Positions 11,028-22,413 of a stretch of DNA of 64,000 bases are shown piece after piece; positions within the stretch are counted from its first letter, which is position 1, and every line of letters begins with the position of its first letter. The stretch is taken from positions 1-64,000 of the forward strand of contig JADGJC010000182.1 of assembly GCA_027596075.1 (NCBI GenBank), given 5' to 3'. This DNA comes from Rhizophlyctis rosea. Taxonomy: Eukaryota > Chytridiomycota > Chytridiomycetes > Rhizophlyctidales > Rhizophlyctidaceae. A program made the translations under genes and the position numbers. The notes under the pieces are model-generated. The model had not been told where the DNA came from. It was given only the letters and a program-made list of their open reading frames with translations, and made no database searches.

Positions 11028-12218
11028 ATGGCAATGAAAGTGGAGCAGCCCCAAAAGGGCTTCAGCTTTGAGAACTTCCAAAGGTTGGTTGGAAATTGTT
11101 GCATTTATAAGAGGAATTGCCGTTTACTCACCTTTTGCCTTCCTTTCTAGGAACGCTGTCCTGGCCGACAAAGGCTACAAAGCACCGAAAGTCACCAAAA
11201 CCGGTACCACCATTTGCGGATGCTTATACAAAGTAACGTCTTGTGCGCTGGCACGTTGCCAACCCTTCGTCAAAAGTACTCATGAATATATACGTGTAGG
11301 ACGGCCTGGTCCTCGGAGCCGACACGCGTGCAACCGAAGGTCCCATCGTAGCCGACAAAAACTGCGAAAAGATCCACTACCTCGCGCCCAACATGTACTG
11401 CTGTGGTGCCGGTACCGCTGCGGATTGTGACCATACCACGCATTTGATTGAGAGTAAATTGGAGTTGCACCGGTTGCAGACGGGGAGGGAGAGTCGGGTT
11501 GCGACGGCGTTGACTTTGTTGAAGCAGATGTTGTTTAGGTGGGTGGTTGAGCGTCGGAAAATGACCATTGTGGTGGTGGTAGTCGGCAATTTGGTTTGGT
11601 GGAGTGAAAGGGTGTGAGTTCCGTTTACTCATGCGGGAAACCTGTCTGCAGATACCAAGGTCATATCGGCACCGCCCTTGTATTGGGCGGCTTCGACGTC
11701 AACGGTCCGCAACTCTACACCATCTACCCACACGGCAGCACTGACAAGCTTCCATACGTGACCATGGGATCCGGTTCTCTGGCCGCCATGGCCGTGTTTG
11801 AAAGCCGATGGAGGAAGGATATGGAGGTAGGAATGTCTTATTGGACACGGTGGACAAGCATCATGTGCTGACAAACGCCACAAATCAGCGTGAGGAAGCA
11901 GCTGAACTCGTCAAAGACGCCATTTCAGCCGGTATCTTCAACGACTTGGGATCGGGCAGCAATGTGGATGTTTGCATTATTACTAAGGGGAATGTTGAGT
12001 ACCGACGAGGATATGACAAACCAAATGAAAGAGGAGTCAAGGAGCAAAGCTATAAGTTCCCCAAGGGAACGACGGGTATGTGTTGCGGCCTGTTGCTTTT
12101 TGCCATCTAATAGTGCAAAAGCTGATCTCTGTTGTTGTGTGCGAATCCAGCGGTACTTACGGAAGATATTCGGCAGTTGGTGGATGTAGTGGAGGGGGAC
12201 GCCATGGATTTGAGTTGA
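11028..12218 (+). CDS. PUP1: 20S proteasome subunit beta-2 (PUP1 / PSMB7 type)
   Basis: Six exons: 11028-11083, 11151-11232, 11300-11538, 11652-11826, 11889-12075 and 12151-12218. The propeptide [20 protein letters not shown] ends before TGTTI, whose first Thr is the catalytic nucleophile after autoprocessing. Further beta-subunit signatures are [20 protein letters not shown] (Asp17 and Lys33 equivalents), [12 protein letters not shown] and [17 protein letters not shown]. The C-terminal extension ([19 protein letters not shown]) is the arm typical of beta-2, which wraps the neighbouring beta-3. It is the trypsin-like site of the 20S core particle. Confidence 0.96.
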
Positions 12219-12488
12219 TGCGGAGTTTGGTGATTTGGGTCCGGAGTGCGACGTCCCACTTGTATATTTGAATAAAGCCTAAGATTGAACTACGAGGAAT
12301 ATGGTCGACATCAAGGGAAGAGGGAAGCTGTGCTGACGCAGACACTGATGGGCTGGTGTGAATTAAATGATTGTGCAGCATCCGAGAGCCAACAGTCTCA
12401 AGAATGAAATGGGTACTTCATTCGGAGAGCAATTAGATTATATTGTGTAATAGGTATCCCGTAAATCAGTACCAAAACTACCTCACAA

Positions 12489-14039
12489 CTACCAAACGTA
12501 TGGCACAAACTTATATGGCACCCTCCGACAGTACTCGTCCCAGTCCTTGCCATACTTGGTTCTGCACTTGTGCTCATCCCTGCCACATCGGTGGATGAGA
12601 AGGATGGCAAAGTAAGCGGGATAGAAGTATACAAGTGGGTCATTTACGCCACAGGTGAGGGACCATGAGAGGGCCATGAGCCAGTCCCCTGCATTACAAG
12701 CGGTTTCACAACAAAAATTGTTAGCGCTACTTTTGGCGAGCGATGCCTTGCCACGGAACGTTCCAATAAGCAAACTACTCACCAGTGTAATTGATGTGCC
12801 TAGCTGCTCCCCACCACCCACTGACAAGCAGCCGACTCCCAGTTTTTGTTTCCATGTACTTCAAGTGCTTCACAGTCTCTCCCTCGGGATTTGTTCTGAA
12901 ATCATTCTTTTGAGAGTTGGCGGACCGGAAGATGTACAGACCCAGAAGTTGCAGGGAGAGAATGGCGAAGAGTGTGAGGGGAGATAGGGAACGGGGGTGG
13001 TGAATGAGGTAGTAGGCTTGATGGGAGTAGTTGAAGGGGACCCAGGCTAGGTCGCCGTTTACGAGCATGAAGCTGTGGATGGAGGAATATTGAGTCCAAG
13101 AGGGAAGTCACGTAGGAAGTCACTCAGATGCACATACCCGAAACCATCAGTGGTGATGTCCATCGTTGTCAGAATGGCCTTTTCGTTCCACACCGCATCA
13201 AACACATAATATCCCTGGAACAAGAGCACCAACCACATGGCATTCGTGATCCTGCCCACCTCAACATACTGTCGGACCGCAAAGCAAATGTTCAGAGTGC
13301 ACCACCCAATGAGACCAGGGCGGAGCTCACAGAAGTACTTCAGGTCGATGCCAAAGGGGCGTGGGTTCAGCTCCCGGCCCATCCAGAAATCGTAGAATGT
13401 GTAGCCTGAGTTGCCGACTGTGGAAAGGAGAATGTATGGGGAACGGAAGGAGTAGATGTAGAGGAAGGTGGAGAGGGCGAGGGTGAAGATGATTCCGGCG
13501 GTTGTCAGGGGCAGGGCGTTATATGCCACCCAGAGGAATGGTGCAAGGCCTTTGAAGTAGTATAAGATCCCCAGCCCCGCCAATGCAGCAACCATGGATG
13601 CAAATCCATTAATAGGATAAGTCAAACGCTTCCCGTTTCGCAACACGGTGCCCTGTATTCTTTCTCCGGGGAGGATGTAATACCCGATTGCGTGGAAGAG
13701 GAACCATCCTAGGTATACTATCATGGCTTGGTGTGTGTAGAATGTTGTGGAGTTTATGGTGTCGAGGAGGAGGGCTATTGGAGTTGTGTAGAAGGCTTTT
13801 GGGGGAAAGCCTGAGGGTTGTTGGAGGAGTTGGAGGAGGAGGGAGACGATGGGCATGCCGAGGACGCCGAGGAACATGAAGTGTGCGCCGAGGAATTCGA
13901 AGTGGGTTGTGCGGGGATTTAGGGGGATGGAGTTTTCTGAGGGGCCTGGAGGGTGATGGGTGTTAGAGTTGGGAAATCCTCTTTTGAAAGTGCTGTTCTT
14001 CATACCAGGCTTGACAGCCGGGCTCCTTTTGGCGGGCAT
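12489..14039 (-). CDS. ERG24: C-14 sterol reductase (ERG24 / lamin B receptor family)
   Basis: Three exons: 14039-13138, 13072-12783 and 12688-12489. The protein has about 8-9 hydrophobic helices, beginning [20 protein letters not shown], and the family motifs NRPFG-like [38 protein letters not shown] and the C-terminal [13 protein letters not shown]. It reduces the C14-C15 double bond formed by CYP51 in ergosterol synthesis, using NADPH, in the ER membrane. The ATG at 14039 gives [12 protein letters not shown]. The C-7/C-24(28) relatives share the fold, but the motif set fits ERG24 best. Confidence 0.9.
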
Positions 14040-14812
14040 TACTGGCGACGAGTGAAGGTGAGAAAAGGTGAGCAGAAGAGGAAAGAGATCCCGTGGTGAG
14101 GTAGATCTCAGGCGTGGAGCTGATCTCTTCAAGGGAGATGCTGATCAGAGGAGGCAGGGGGAAAAGCGGGTCTTTTGCAGGTGGCACAACAGTTCGTCCT
14201 CCAACGTGCAACAACTTGATTTAACCCGATTTGGAAAATCGTACGATGCGTTGTCTAAGCCACTATGGTTCGACGCGTTCAAACTTGGCGGAAGATGTCG
14301 GAGCGCCGCGGCCATATTGGTACATATTGTAGCGGGCAGGATGGTGCTCTTTAGCTCTCTTTCGTATGGTTTTGCATTATTCGGCGCCCTTTGAAAGCTG
14401 TTCAATAGCCCACTCTTTGGGTTTTTTTTGCTGTTCAAGGGTGGCAATGGCGTGCCGCAACGGGCAAGGCTTACTGAACAGGTTGCGTCTCATGCGTTCA
14501 GACGCAAATAGCTGAGTTCAAGGGGCGGGGCTTTGACGGCTTGACGGGCAGCATGGGCAAAACACTCATGAGCTTCATGATATAGCTCAAGTTAAGCGAA
14601 ATCATAATTCCAGACATTGCAAACATGAAGGCTACAGTACATAATATTGGTATGATCCATTCCGGCCTGGATTGTCTGTGTGTCCAGATGGCCGCTATTC
14701 CATGGCGCAAGCACTAATCAATCACTCGGACCCCCAACATTCACTGGAACTGGACTGGACCGTCGGCCAGTACGAGTCAGCACTCCCGGACTGCCTGGAC
14801 AATATCAATATT
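14040..14812. other. Intergenic region
   Basis: About 770 bp separates the ERG24 start from the 3' end of the next minus-strand gene. It presumably carries the ERG24 promoter. I see no RNA gene or coding exon in it. Confidence 0.4.
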
Positions 14813-16888
14813 TTACACTCGCGGTGGTGGCGAAGACGGTGATGTAGGCGCATACACATAGGGCCAGTGGTTAGACGAACGCGGTGCCTGCCCTGCCTCT
14901 GGTATTCCCACAATTGAACTCGCCCAGCCATCATCATAACCCTCCTGAATTGCAGTCGGGAATGCCGGCTCGTCCTTCGAAATCCACCTTGAGTACCTCG
15001 TCACAATTCCCACACGTTTCCCAGTCTCATCGTCCCCTGTTCCCAACAATGGAAAGTCCTTCACCGCCACATCCGTTGCCGATTCCCCGTCGCTCGTCCT
15101 CCTCATAGCTTCAAAGTATAGCGCCACAAGCTTAGACCGCCATTGCCCATCGTACAAAAAGATGCGTTTGACCAGTTGGGTGCCCGCAGCGATAGCAATG
15201 AGGATGATCAAAAACTTGACTCGAATGGAGTTTTTCCCTTCAGCAACTTTCAACGTACTCGCACTCATCTCTCCCTCTGGGTCACGCAATTGGTAAGCAG
15301 CCGCATCCGCCCATTTCCGAATGCCCGTCCGCAAATATTTCAACACCGTAAACCGATTACGTCCCTTTGCCAACTTTGCCTCATCCGTGTCGTAACTCTG
15401 CATGGGTGCCGAGAACGTATCGCTCTCGGTGTCGGTATCAGTCAATGGTCCTACTTCTCTGGGAAACCCAAGGCGGTTGCTCATAATGTCCCGAATGCCA
15501 CCCCGGGTGGCGTACCGACCCATAGCCAAGGGATGTTCAACACCCCACACGAAATGCTGCTGAACCCACACATTCCTGCCCACCATCGCCGAGTTAGCAC
15601 CACTATCCAGCCCTATATAAGCGTCATACACCACCAACGTCCCATCCGGCGCCCGCCCAAACAGTACCGCATGAACATGCCACCCAAACCACCCAAACCC
15701 AGCCTGCCCACTTCCCATCCATGACAAATTCCCCGCTGGCGTCTCCTGACTAAGCACCACACTAAACTCCCTCGAAATCGGGGTGGAAAACGCATGTTCA
15801 ACTTCATCTTCCAACCCTTGCAAGCTAACACTGCCAACTTTCGCACTCCGAACCTCCATGATATCGTGCTCAGGCGCATGATAAACGACCACATCGATCA
15901 CCTTTCCACCCTCCACGCCCGTCACGTACGAGATAGTATTATGGTAGGAAAATCCCTCCGCATACGAAAAGCCCAAAACCTGGCGCGACGCCGCGGTGCC
16001 CACCAAATGCCGATCCGATCCTTTCTGAACCAGTGGCCCTTTTGTAACATTCGTGAGTGCCTGGCGAGCCATCAACTGGCTAGTTATCCTGGGCGCATAA
16101 GAGGTGGAATTCCGATACACATCCCTCCCAGTCGCAATGCTCTGGTACGACAAAGCCATCACCCGGACGATACTGACGCCAATGTCCAAAACCGCACCGT
16201 TATGGGAGATGCGGGCGTGAATGTCACAATTACGGATGGCGTTGTCGAACATACGTGTAAATGTTTCGTTCAAGGGGTTGATGCTTTTGGATGGAACCGT
16301 GTTGCAGATGGCCATGACGGAGGACGGTTCTAAATCGACGATTTTTGCTGCATTGGTGGCGAACGACACTTCCAGCGATGTTTTCTCATCCGCATAGACT
16401 TTTGCGATGACCGGCTCTCCGTCAATGACATTTCCAGTAAAAGTATTGAACGATTCCACTATGTACGAATCTTTCAGACCGCCTACAGCTGCGGGGTTCC
16501 AGTATGGGCTGACAGTGCACATATTGGCCGAAATGAGCAGAGGGATGACAAGTTGTGATGCAAGGGTAAATACTGCCCCGACTGCCGAAAGTCCGAATAG
16601 AAAGTGGCCCGCACTGCGATGCTTTGCAGGAACACTCTCAGCTGTTTCCGAAGATGTGGAGGTTGTCAGGTAGGTAGCATATTGGATGGATCGGTCGAGC
16701 AGCCCGTCGCCCGTCTCGAGAGCGAGGTTGGCGATGGTGATGGGGCCATGGTGTCTGAGATTACCGTTCCGGGCTGACCAGATCACCCGTGCGAGTGCAA
16801 AAGTTACAACAGCCAAGGCGCTGGCGGAGAACGTTGTCAGAACTTGGACTAAAGCTGGCACAACATCTGATACGATGAGTTTCTCCAT
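14813..16888 (-). CDS. Large intronless membrane protein, unknown family
   Basis: A single uninterrupted 691-codon frame with ATG at 16888, unusual among intron-rich neighbours. Predicted layout: TM helix at about residues 8-36, a basic WSARNGNLRHHG linker, a second TM at about 95-118 (FLFGLSAVGAVFTLASQLVI), and a large ectodomain of some 400 residues with several N-x-S/T sites. A third TM (FLIILIAIAAGTQLV) follows near residue 570, then an acidic/Pro-rich tail. The topology suggests a plasma-membrane or endomembrane protein with its bulk outside the cytosol. The gene at 61308-63020 has a similar arrangement (TM, W-x-x-R-x-G linker, TM, glycosylated ectodomain, TM, acidic tail). I do not recognise a named domain. 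Confidence 0.8.
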   Translation of the reverse strand: MEKLIVSDVVPALVQVLTTFSASALAVVTFALARVIWSARNGNLRHHGPITIANLALETGDGLLDRSIQYATYLTTSTSSETAESVPAKHRSAGHFLFGLSAVGAVFTLASQLVIPLLISANMCTVSPYWNPAAVGGLKDSYIVESFNTFTGNVIDGEPVIAKVYADEKTSLEVSFATNAAKIVDLEPSSVMAICNTVPSKSINPLNETFTRMFDNAIRNCDIHARISHNGAVLDIGVSIVRVMALSYQSIATGRDVYRNSTSYAPRITSQLMARQALTNVTKGPLVQKGSDRHLVGTAASRQVLGFSYAEGFSYHNTISYVTGVEGGKVIDVVVYHAPEHDIMEVRSAKVGSVSLQGLEDEVEHAFSTPISREFSVVLSQETPAGNLSWMGSGQAGFGWFGWHVHAVLFGRAPDGTLVVYDAYIGLDSGANSAMVGRNVWVQQHFVWGVEHPLAMGRYATRGGIRDIMSNRLGFPREVGPLTDTDTESDTFSAPMQSYDTDEAKLAKGRNRFTVLKYLRTGIRKWADAAAYQLRDPEGEMSASTLKVAEGKNSIRVKFLIILIAIAAGTQLVKRIFLYDGQWRSKLVALYFEAMRRTSDGESATDVAVKDFPLLGTGDDETGKRVGIVTRYSRWISKDEPAFPTAIQEGYDDGWASSIVGIPEAGQAPRSSNHWPYVYAPTSPSSPPPRV

Positions 16889-17903
16889 GGTTCAATATTT
16901 TCTTCGAACTGGAACACTGGAGAGAAAAGGAACTCGAATCAAGAGGGATTGGACCTTTTATGAATTTTGATTGAGGGTGAAAATGTGGAATTTGGAAATA
17001 ATGTGCGTGTGGGCGAATCTATTTGCCTCCCCGAACACCAACCCTTTTTGCCTCCACAACACGGATGGTTCGGTGAGCCCTCCGAATGGTCCGACGACTG
17101 TGGACCAGTCTGTGGATGTGCAACTTTCGTGCGAGGGCAACGCCACTGTTCATTCCCCAAGGACTTGCCGAACACTCGGCAGTGTAGCAGATCCGTTTGT
17201 GTTTGCCATAATTTGGGGTTCAAAGGAGGTGTTTGAACTCAACTCATGACTTGCGACAACCACAAGGTTCGCAAACTGCCCCTTTATAACCACTAATCGT
17301 TCCGTGACCGGCAGGGATCGGGCGTGAGGTCGAGCAGGAATGGGTCGCGACCGTCGGCATTGTTGGAGATATCGACCAGGTATAAGTGGTATGGAGGCGA
17401 GGTTGTTTCGGGCTGGATCGAATCCCTCGGAAGGGATGTCAATGGATGGAAGTACAATGCCTCGAGGATCACCATTTGAAGAGAATTAGGGATGAGATGA
17501 TTCAATTGAGAGTATAGGCGCGGGTGCTTTTGGGTGACCTGTCATTTTATGTTATTTGTGGGGAGAGAGGGAGCGCTGGATGAACAGCACAGCCGGCAAA
17601 AAATTCTGACTTTTTTTTGTGGCGTCGCGACAAGATGTGCGAACATTGAAACGCTGAAAGTGTAAAATACTGAAACTTTGTTCTTGGCATGGGTCACTCA
17701 ATCCAAGTATATGGCCGGCACGAGCCAGGCAAGTTTGCCGAAGGAGCCGCAAATGTGTCACACCTGGTCATCTCTCATAGGTAGCTGCTTACGTTTTGGA
17801 CGGCCACTACCTGCCCTTCTTGAAACCTTCTCTTCGCTCGACCTTCCGCAGCAGAGTCCTAAACGAAACAAACTCATATCACTCTTTACCTACACGGCTA
17901 GTC
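16889..17903. other. Divergent promoter region
   Basis: About 1 kb between divergent start codons. No RNA gene or exon is recognised; the short frames at 16967-17249 on plus are likely chance. Confidence 0.4.
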
Positions 17904-19037
17904 ATGAACGAGGTACTCGCTCCCGTAACCTTCGCTGAAGCGGACGCATCGCTGGCCCTTTCACATATGCGAGACAACCACCAAGAGTACGCCGTTCCTT
18001 GCTCATGTTGTGACACACAGCAGTCACTGACCACCTGTTTCCTCTTTTGCAGCATCCTCCCTCACGTCCCTGCAGAAGACTTTTTAGGTAAACAAAACGC
18101 TCATCTGCAGGAGCTCTCAACACTTACCTTCTTTGCGGACACTCAAGCTTATGCCGAACCCGCAGCGAAGGAAAGTGACACGGAACAAACCATAGAAGAC
18201 TTTGGCACACGAAATTACCGCCCGTTCAACCGTGGGAACAAACTAAAACGGACGATAGAACAAACTGCCAACGTGTCCTCCCGACCCTCTCTATGGAAAG
18301 TTCACTCTATCGATGAGGATACGGAGGTGAGGCTTTTCCCCAAACTGAGGTGGTCTAACCGACGCCGCTAGCTCATGTCGATTTGAATTCCAGTTTGGTC
18401 ACATCGGCAAGCGTCGCGCAATTCTTCGAAAACCAGGCGCGCGCTCTCGATTCGACGACCAGGTTGAAAACAACGATGCGTATGCGGGAATAAGCGTGGA
18501 AGGTATATTCGAACGTTAAACCTTAGTCGGCGCCGTGGACTATCATATTCACCCTACCCTGCACACAGAACTATGGGCCCACGCAGACCGCCCAACAGAC
18601 ATCAAGCGAATCCGATCAGCAACATATACGCTTCGGAATCGTCAACTCAAACTCCTCTCAGACTCTGCAATGTCCATGATCGAACGCGAGAAGGACTTTA
18701 ATAAACGGATTGTGCGATTTTCACAGCTGATTCAGCAGGATGATCCGTTGGCGCAGGACGTGGATTTTGAGAAGAGCGTGCCGGCGAATGTGTTGAAGGA
18801 TGTTAGGGAGGGTGTGCAGGTGAGAAGTTGCGGTTTAATAGAGGCAAGTGGTAGGGTGGGAACGGCTTACTGAAAGTGCATTTTTGCAATTAGGAACTGG
18901 TAAGCTGCAGCAACGAGTTCGTGAACCGCATCGGAGAACTGCGGAGTAAACTCCTCAAAGTCTACGCGCAAAAGAAGAATCTTGCTCGTCGGCTAGTGCC
19001 ATTCCGAGACGACGAGATGGATGAGATTGACCACTAG
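17904..19037 (+). CDS. RXT2-like subunit of an Rpd3L-type histone deacetylase complex (tentative)
   Basis: Five exons fit: 17904-17986, 18053-18326, 18394-18502, 18569-18819 and 18894-19037. The protein starts MNEVLAPVTFAEADASLA. The central NRGNKLKRTIEQ block, the loop YAGISVEELWAHADRPTDI and the helix LSDSAMSMIEREKDFNKRI follow the order of the RXT2 N-terminal domain (GNKL(K/R)R, then a VEEIL-type segment with P-x-D, then a helical pair). The C-terminus is a coiled coil (ELVSCSNEFVNRIGELRSKL). RXT2 is a small structural subunit of the large Rpd3 deacetylase complex in the nucleus. The first intron (66 nt) is stop-free and in frame. The family call is by pattern recall only. Confidence 0.6.
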
Positions 19038-19267
19038 CCTTACCCTAATTGTGCCAGCTAATGTAATAAATGAGTGCGCCTATACATATTGAACAAAAAG
19101 AACAAATGCACAAAGAAAGATTGTATGCCATCGAAAAGACAGGGTATCAGTTGTTTATGTGTGAGAAATATGTACAAGTGCCTTTGCGTCGAGGGACTAT
19201 TTCACTTTGGAATGCGGAGGATCATAGTATGCACAACAGTCAGAGAATTGTTAGCGAAATTAGAACT

Positions 19268-20660
19268 TCACTCCTCATCGCTGCCAACTGCATCATCGTC
19301 ACTGCCCACGGCGTCTTGGTCGCCATCAACATCTGCGGGAGTGGTAGGAGACAAAGTTAGCAAGATTTTTGTAATATCAGAGCCCAGGTTCCGATGGCGC
19401 ACCTATTATTGGATCAAATCTGAGGGATATGGATGTAAGCAAACGAATGTAAACATTGAAATTGAGCAAAGTTACGGGTGCATACCGAGGTGGTGGTGGC
19501 GGCATACCCGGCCTCGTTTTGCCTGCGTACTGTGGTCTCGTCTTGCCCGCCATAATCGGGCGTTGTGGCGGTGATGGAAGAGTCGCTGGAAGGAGCGCCG
19601 GCGCACGTTGTGCATTGGACGGCGATGAAGGAGCCGTTTTCACCTTCTTGGCTTTCGGCTGGTTTGTTGAATGTCAGGATATGCCCGAAACAACTATTAG
19701 CATGATCTCCCCCTAGAACATACCGAGCTGCCGGTCACCGAATCTGCATCTGCATCTGCCAAGCAACTGCCGTTAGGGCATGAGAAAAGTCAAACTCATC
19801 TTTCCGACACACGTACTGGCTTTTCTCTTCTTTGTTATTTCTTTCCTCAAGCCGGCGTCTTTGCGCTTTTCTATCAAGTGGACGAAAGTTGGTCAACCGC
19901 CCGTGAATGTTTTTGGATTGTCGCTATGCTTACTCTTGGTCCCGCCCGCCAAGGAATCCTTCTCAGTATCCGATTCATTCGGGAACGGCGCAGGGGACGC
20001 GCGATCACTTGCAGTCGCGTTTCTATCAAAGCATGGTTTGTCACATTAAGCTATCCACAAATATTACCATCGTCCAGACGAGTTTACCATACCTTTGCCT
20101 TGCCTGCCGCCTTCCCAAACCTAGGCAATTCTCCAAGTGTGGCGCATACCGACTTGGCACCTGCTTCGTCTTGCACTTCTCACACTCGTATTTCTCCCCG
20201 TTGGTATTTGCCGGGTTTTGACCGTAGATGTCCAGTCCTGGCGCCCGACCTATGGAGACGTGTGTGCGTGCTCCTTGAGTGGCATGATCCGATCAACACG
20301 ACCAAATTCAACTCACCAAACGCTCGGCACCTGGAAGTAGGAAGAAGGCGGTTGTCAAAACCATTGCCATATACAAGAAACTAAGAGCAAAAGCGTACTG
20401 GTGGCGGCAAACTTGACAGATCTGGCGTTCCAGCTTATCCTCTCTATGCGTCTCATAGATGATTTCCATCATGCATTCGTAAACAATGTCATCGAACACT
20501 GCGTCGGTCTATGGCAAACATTCGATCCCATGCCGATCAACATCGTAAATGGTCTGACATTTGTTGACGGAAACGTTGTTCTATATCATACCAGTTTGTC
20601 TTTAGCTGGTTCCGGCATAGACATCCACTTGTCGTGAACTTGACGATCTGCTTCACTCAT
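19268..20660 (-). CDS. SGF11: SAGA-associated factor 11 (Sgf11/ATXN7L3 type)
   Basis: Many small exons can be chained. Exon 1 (20660-20592) gives MSEADRQVHDKW. Exon 2 (20508-20399) gives DDIVYECMMEIIYETHR, the N-terminal helix that docks on Sus1/Sgf73. A 14-nt exon is at 20330-20317. The next exon carries the Sgf11 zinc finger CEKCKTKQVPSRYAPHLENC and LGLGRR. Lys-rich exons and a Pro-rich exon (19643 region) follow, then a probable 17-nt exon and an acidic end (DVDGDQDAVGSDDDAVGSDEE, stop 19268). Sgf11 belongs to the SAGA deubiquitinase module that removes ubiquitin from histone H2B. Internal joins after the zinc finger are inferred. The gene converges on the RXT2-like gene with 230 bp between the stops. 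Confidence 0.88.
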
Positions 20661-21496
20661 CTTCCTGAAAGTTTGAAGTGGCCATCAGCGTGCCGACCAC
20701 AAGCCGCCAGCTGTATTGACGTGTCCCACCCTAGACTGTTACGGCGTTGCGGTTGCTTTCCTCCTCCTTTGGACTGAGGGCTTGAAGAAGGTGCAGTGGG
20801 AGAGGACGCAGGGTTCATGGCGTGGGGAGGTTGGGGAGCCGGCCCTGTATGTTTTTCGGTAGTGGCAAGCTATTGAGGTGAGGTTCGTGCTGCAAGGAGA
20901 CTTTGCAGCCTTTCTAGTTTGGTTGGGAAACGACAATTGCTGTCGTGAAGCTGAGAAATTTCTTGTATTGTTTAGATTGTATGGGGGAAAAGGTGGAAGG
21001 GCGGTGGTGCAGTGCACACCCATTGGTTTCGTATGATGGGCCCCAGGATGGCCCCCAGGATGAGCCCCAGGACCACATTCAGGTTCTGTGTGGCTGGTGC
21101 GGTTGCATCTCCTTTCGAATTCAAAAAAACACCCAACTGACATGACGTCAAGAATGCACGAAGTGAAGAGGATGGTGTACCCAGGACACCGGCATCACAC
21201 TGCTTTCTCTGGGTATGAAAAAAGTGTCACAGAGTTCAGTGTCCATCATAAAAGCCTTTTGGCCTAAAATGATGGTCAATGTGCGAGGGTCTTTGGATTT
21301 GGGGCACAGATGGGTGACCAGTGGTTACGTGATCACCGCAACCGTGCCTCACAGGGATGTTTCCACCAGCATGATGGCACTGCACACTTCGTCCACTTGT
21401 CTCGTTTTTTCCTTGCCTCCTTATCTTGCTCCGCACTTCCGCTGAAAAGAAATACCAAACAACCACACATCATCAAGTGCGCCATCCTCCGTCGAT
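20661..21496. other. Divergent promoter region
   Basis: About 835 bp between SGF11 and the Rho gene. It contains a short GC-rich imperfect repeat (cccaggatg-type) at 21040-21075. No gene is recognised; the 134-codon minus frame at 20739-21143 has no features. Confidence 0.4.
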
Positions 21497-22413
21497 ATGC
21501 CAGGTCAGCCGAACAGACTCATCACGCGCAAGAAGCTTGTGATCGTTGGTGACGGTGCTTGTGGGAAAACAAGTATGTTGATGGCCCAAAGTGGGCAGGA
21601 GTTCCCTGAGGTAAGTTCCTTGTCGTATTCATGCCTCCTGCGTCCGTTACCCTAACATATCATTGTTATCCTACAGGAACACATCCCCACAATCTTCGAA
21701 AACTACATATGCCGCATCAACCTGGACAAATCGAGAACCTCCCTCAACGACTCCGCCAAGTTCCTGGGCTCTCCCAACAACTCATCCCCAAACCTTCACC
21801 GCCTGGGCGCCGTCGCCCCGTTCCACCCGAATGGCGACAGCACACAAGTCGTCGAGCTGAGTCTTTGGGATACGGCTGGGCAAGAAGACTACGATCGCCT
21901 CCGCCCTTTGAGTTACCCCGACACGGATATCGTGCTGCTGACGTTCTCTGTCGCTGACTGGGGAAGCTTTGACAACATCAGAGAGAAGGTGGAGACTGCA
22001 AGAGTCGTCTCATGCGCAGATCATTGCTAATGCCTTATGTTGACACACATATCAGTGGTTCCCGGAGACTCATCACTTCCTTCCCGACGTCCCGCGCCTC
22101 CTCGTCGGAAACAAAATCGATTTGCGAGACAACCCAGCGTCTGCTCAGTCGCTCCTGGCAACACGAGGCGTCAAGTGTGTCAGTACTGAAGAGGTAAATA
22201 GGGCATTGTGCTGTCACTGTTAACAGAAAAAGGTCTCCTCACACGAACCCTCCATCATTTCATCAGGGTACCAAACTCGCAAGTCAGATCAATGCCCTGA
22301 AGTACTTCGAATGCTCCGCCAAAACGAAGGAAGGCATCACAGACCTATTCTACCATGCGGCCAGAATTGCCATGAAGAAGGACAAGAAAATGAAGTCGTG
22401 CAAGGTTTTGTAA
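21497..22413 (+). CDS. Rho-family small GTPase with a long insert after switch I
   Basis: Exons 21497-21610, 21677-21988, 22056-22193 and 22267-22413. All G motifs are intact: GDGACGKTS (P loop), PTIFENY (switch I, effector Thr), [18 protein letters not shown] (switch II), NKIDLRDN and ECSAKTKEG. The C-terminus, [13 protein letters not shown], is a polybasic region plus the CAAX box CKVL (Leu end, so geranylgeranylation is expected). This marks a membrane-anchored switch of cell polarity and actin. The odd point is about 35-40 extra residues, rich in Asn, Ser and Pro, between the strand after switch I (YICRINLD) and [11 protein letters not shown]. They lie within an exon and the frame is intact. 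Orthology to Rho1, Rho3 or Cdc42 is not decidable. Confidence 0.95.

Noticed and set aside
18503..18526. A 24-nt GT-AG intron in the RXT2-like gene
   Set aside because: Too short for a spliceosomal intron; the acceptor at 18567-18568 gives a normal 66-nt intron and a better protein (SVEELWAHAD).
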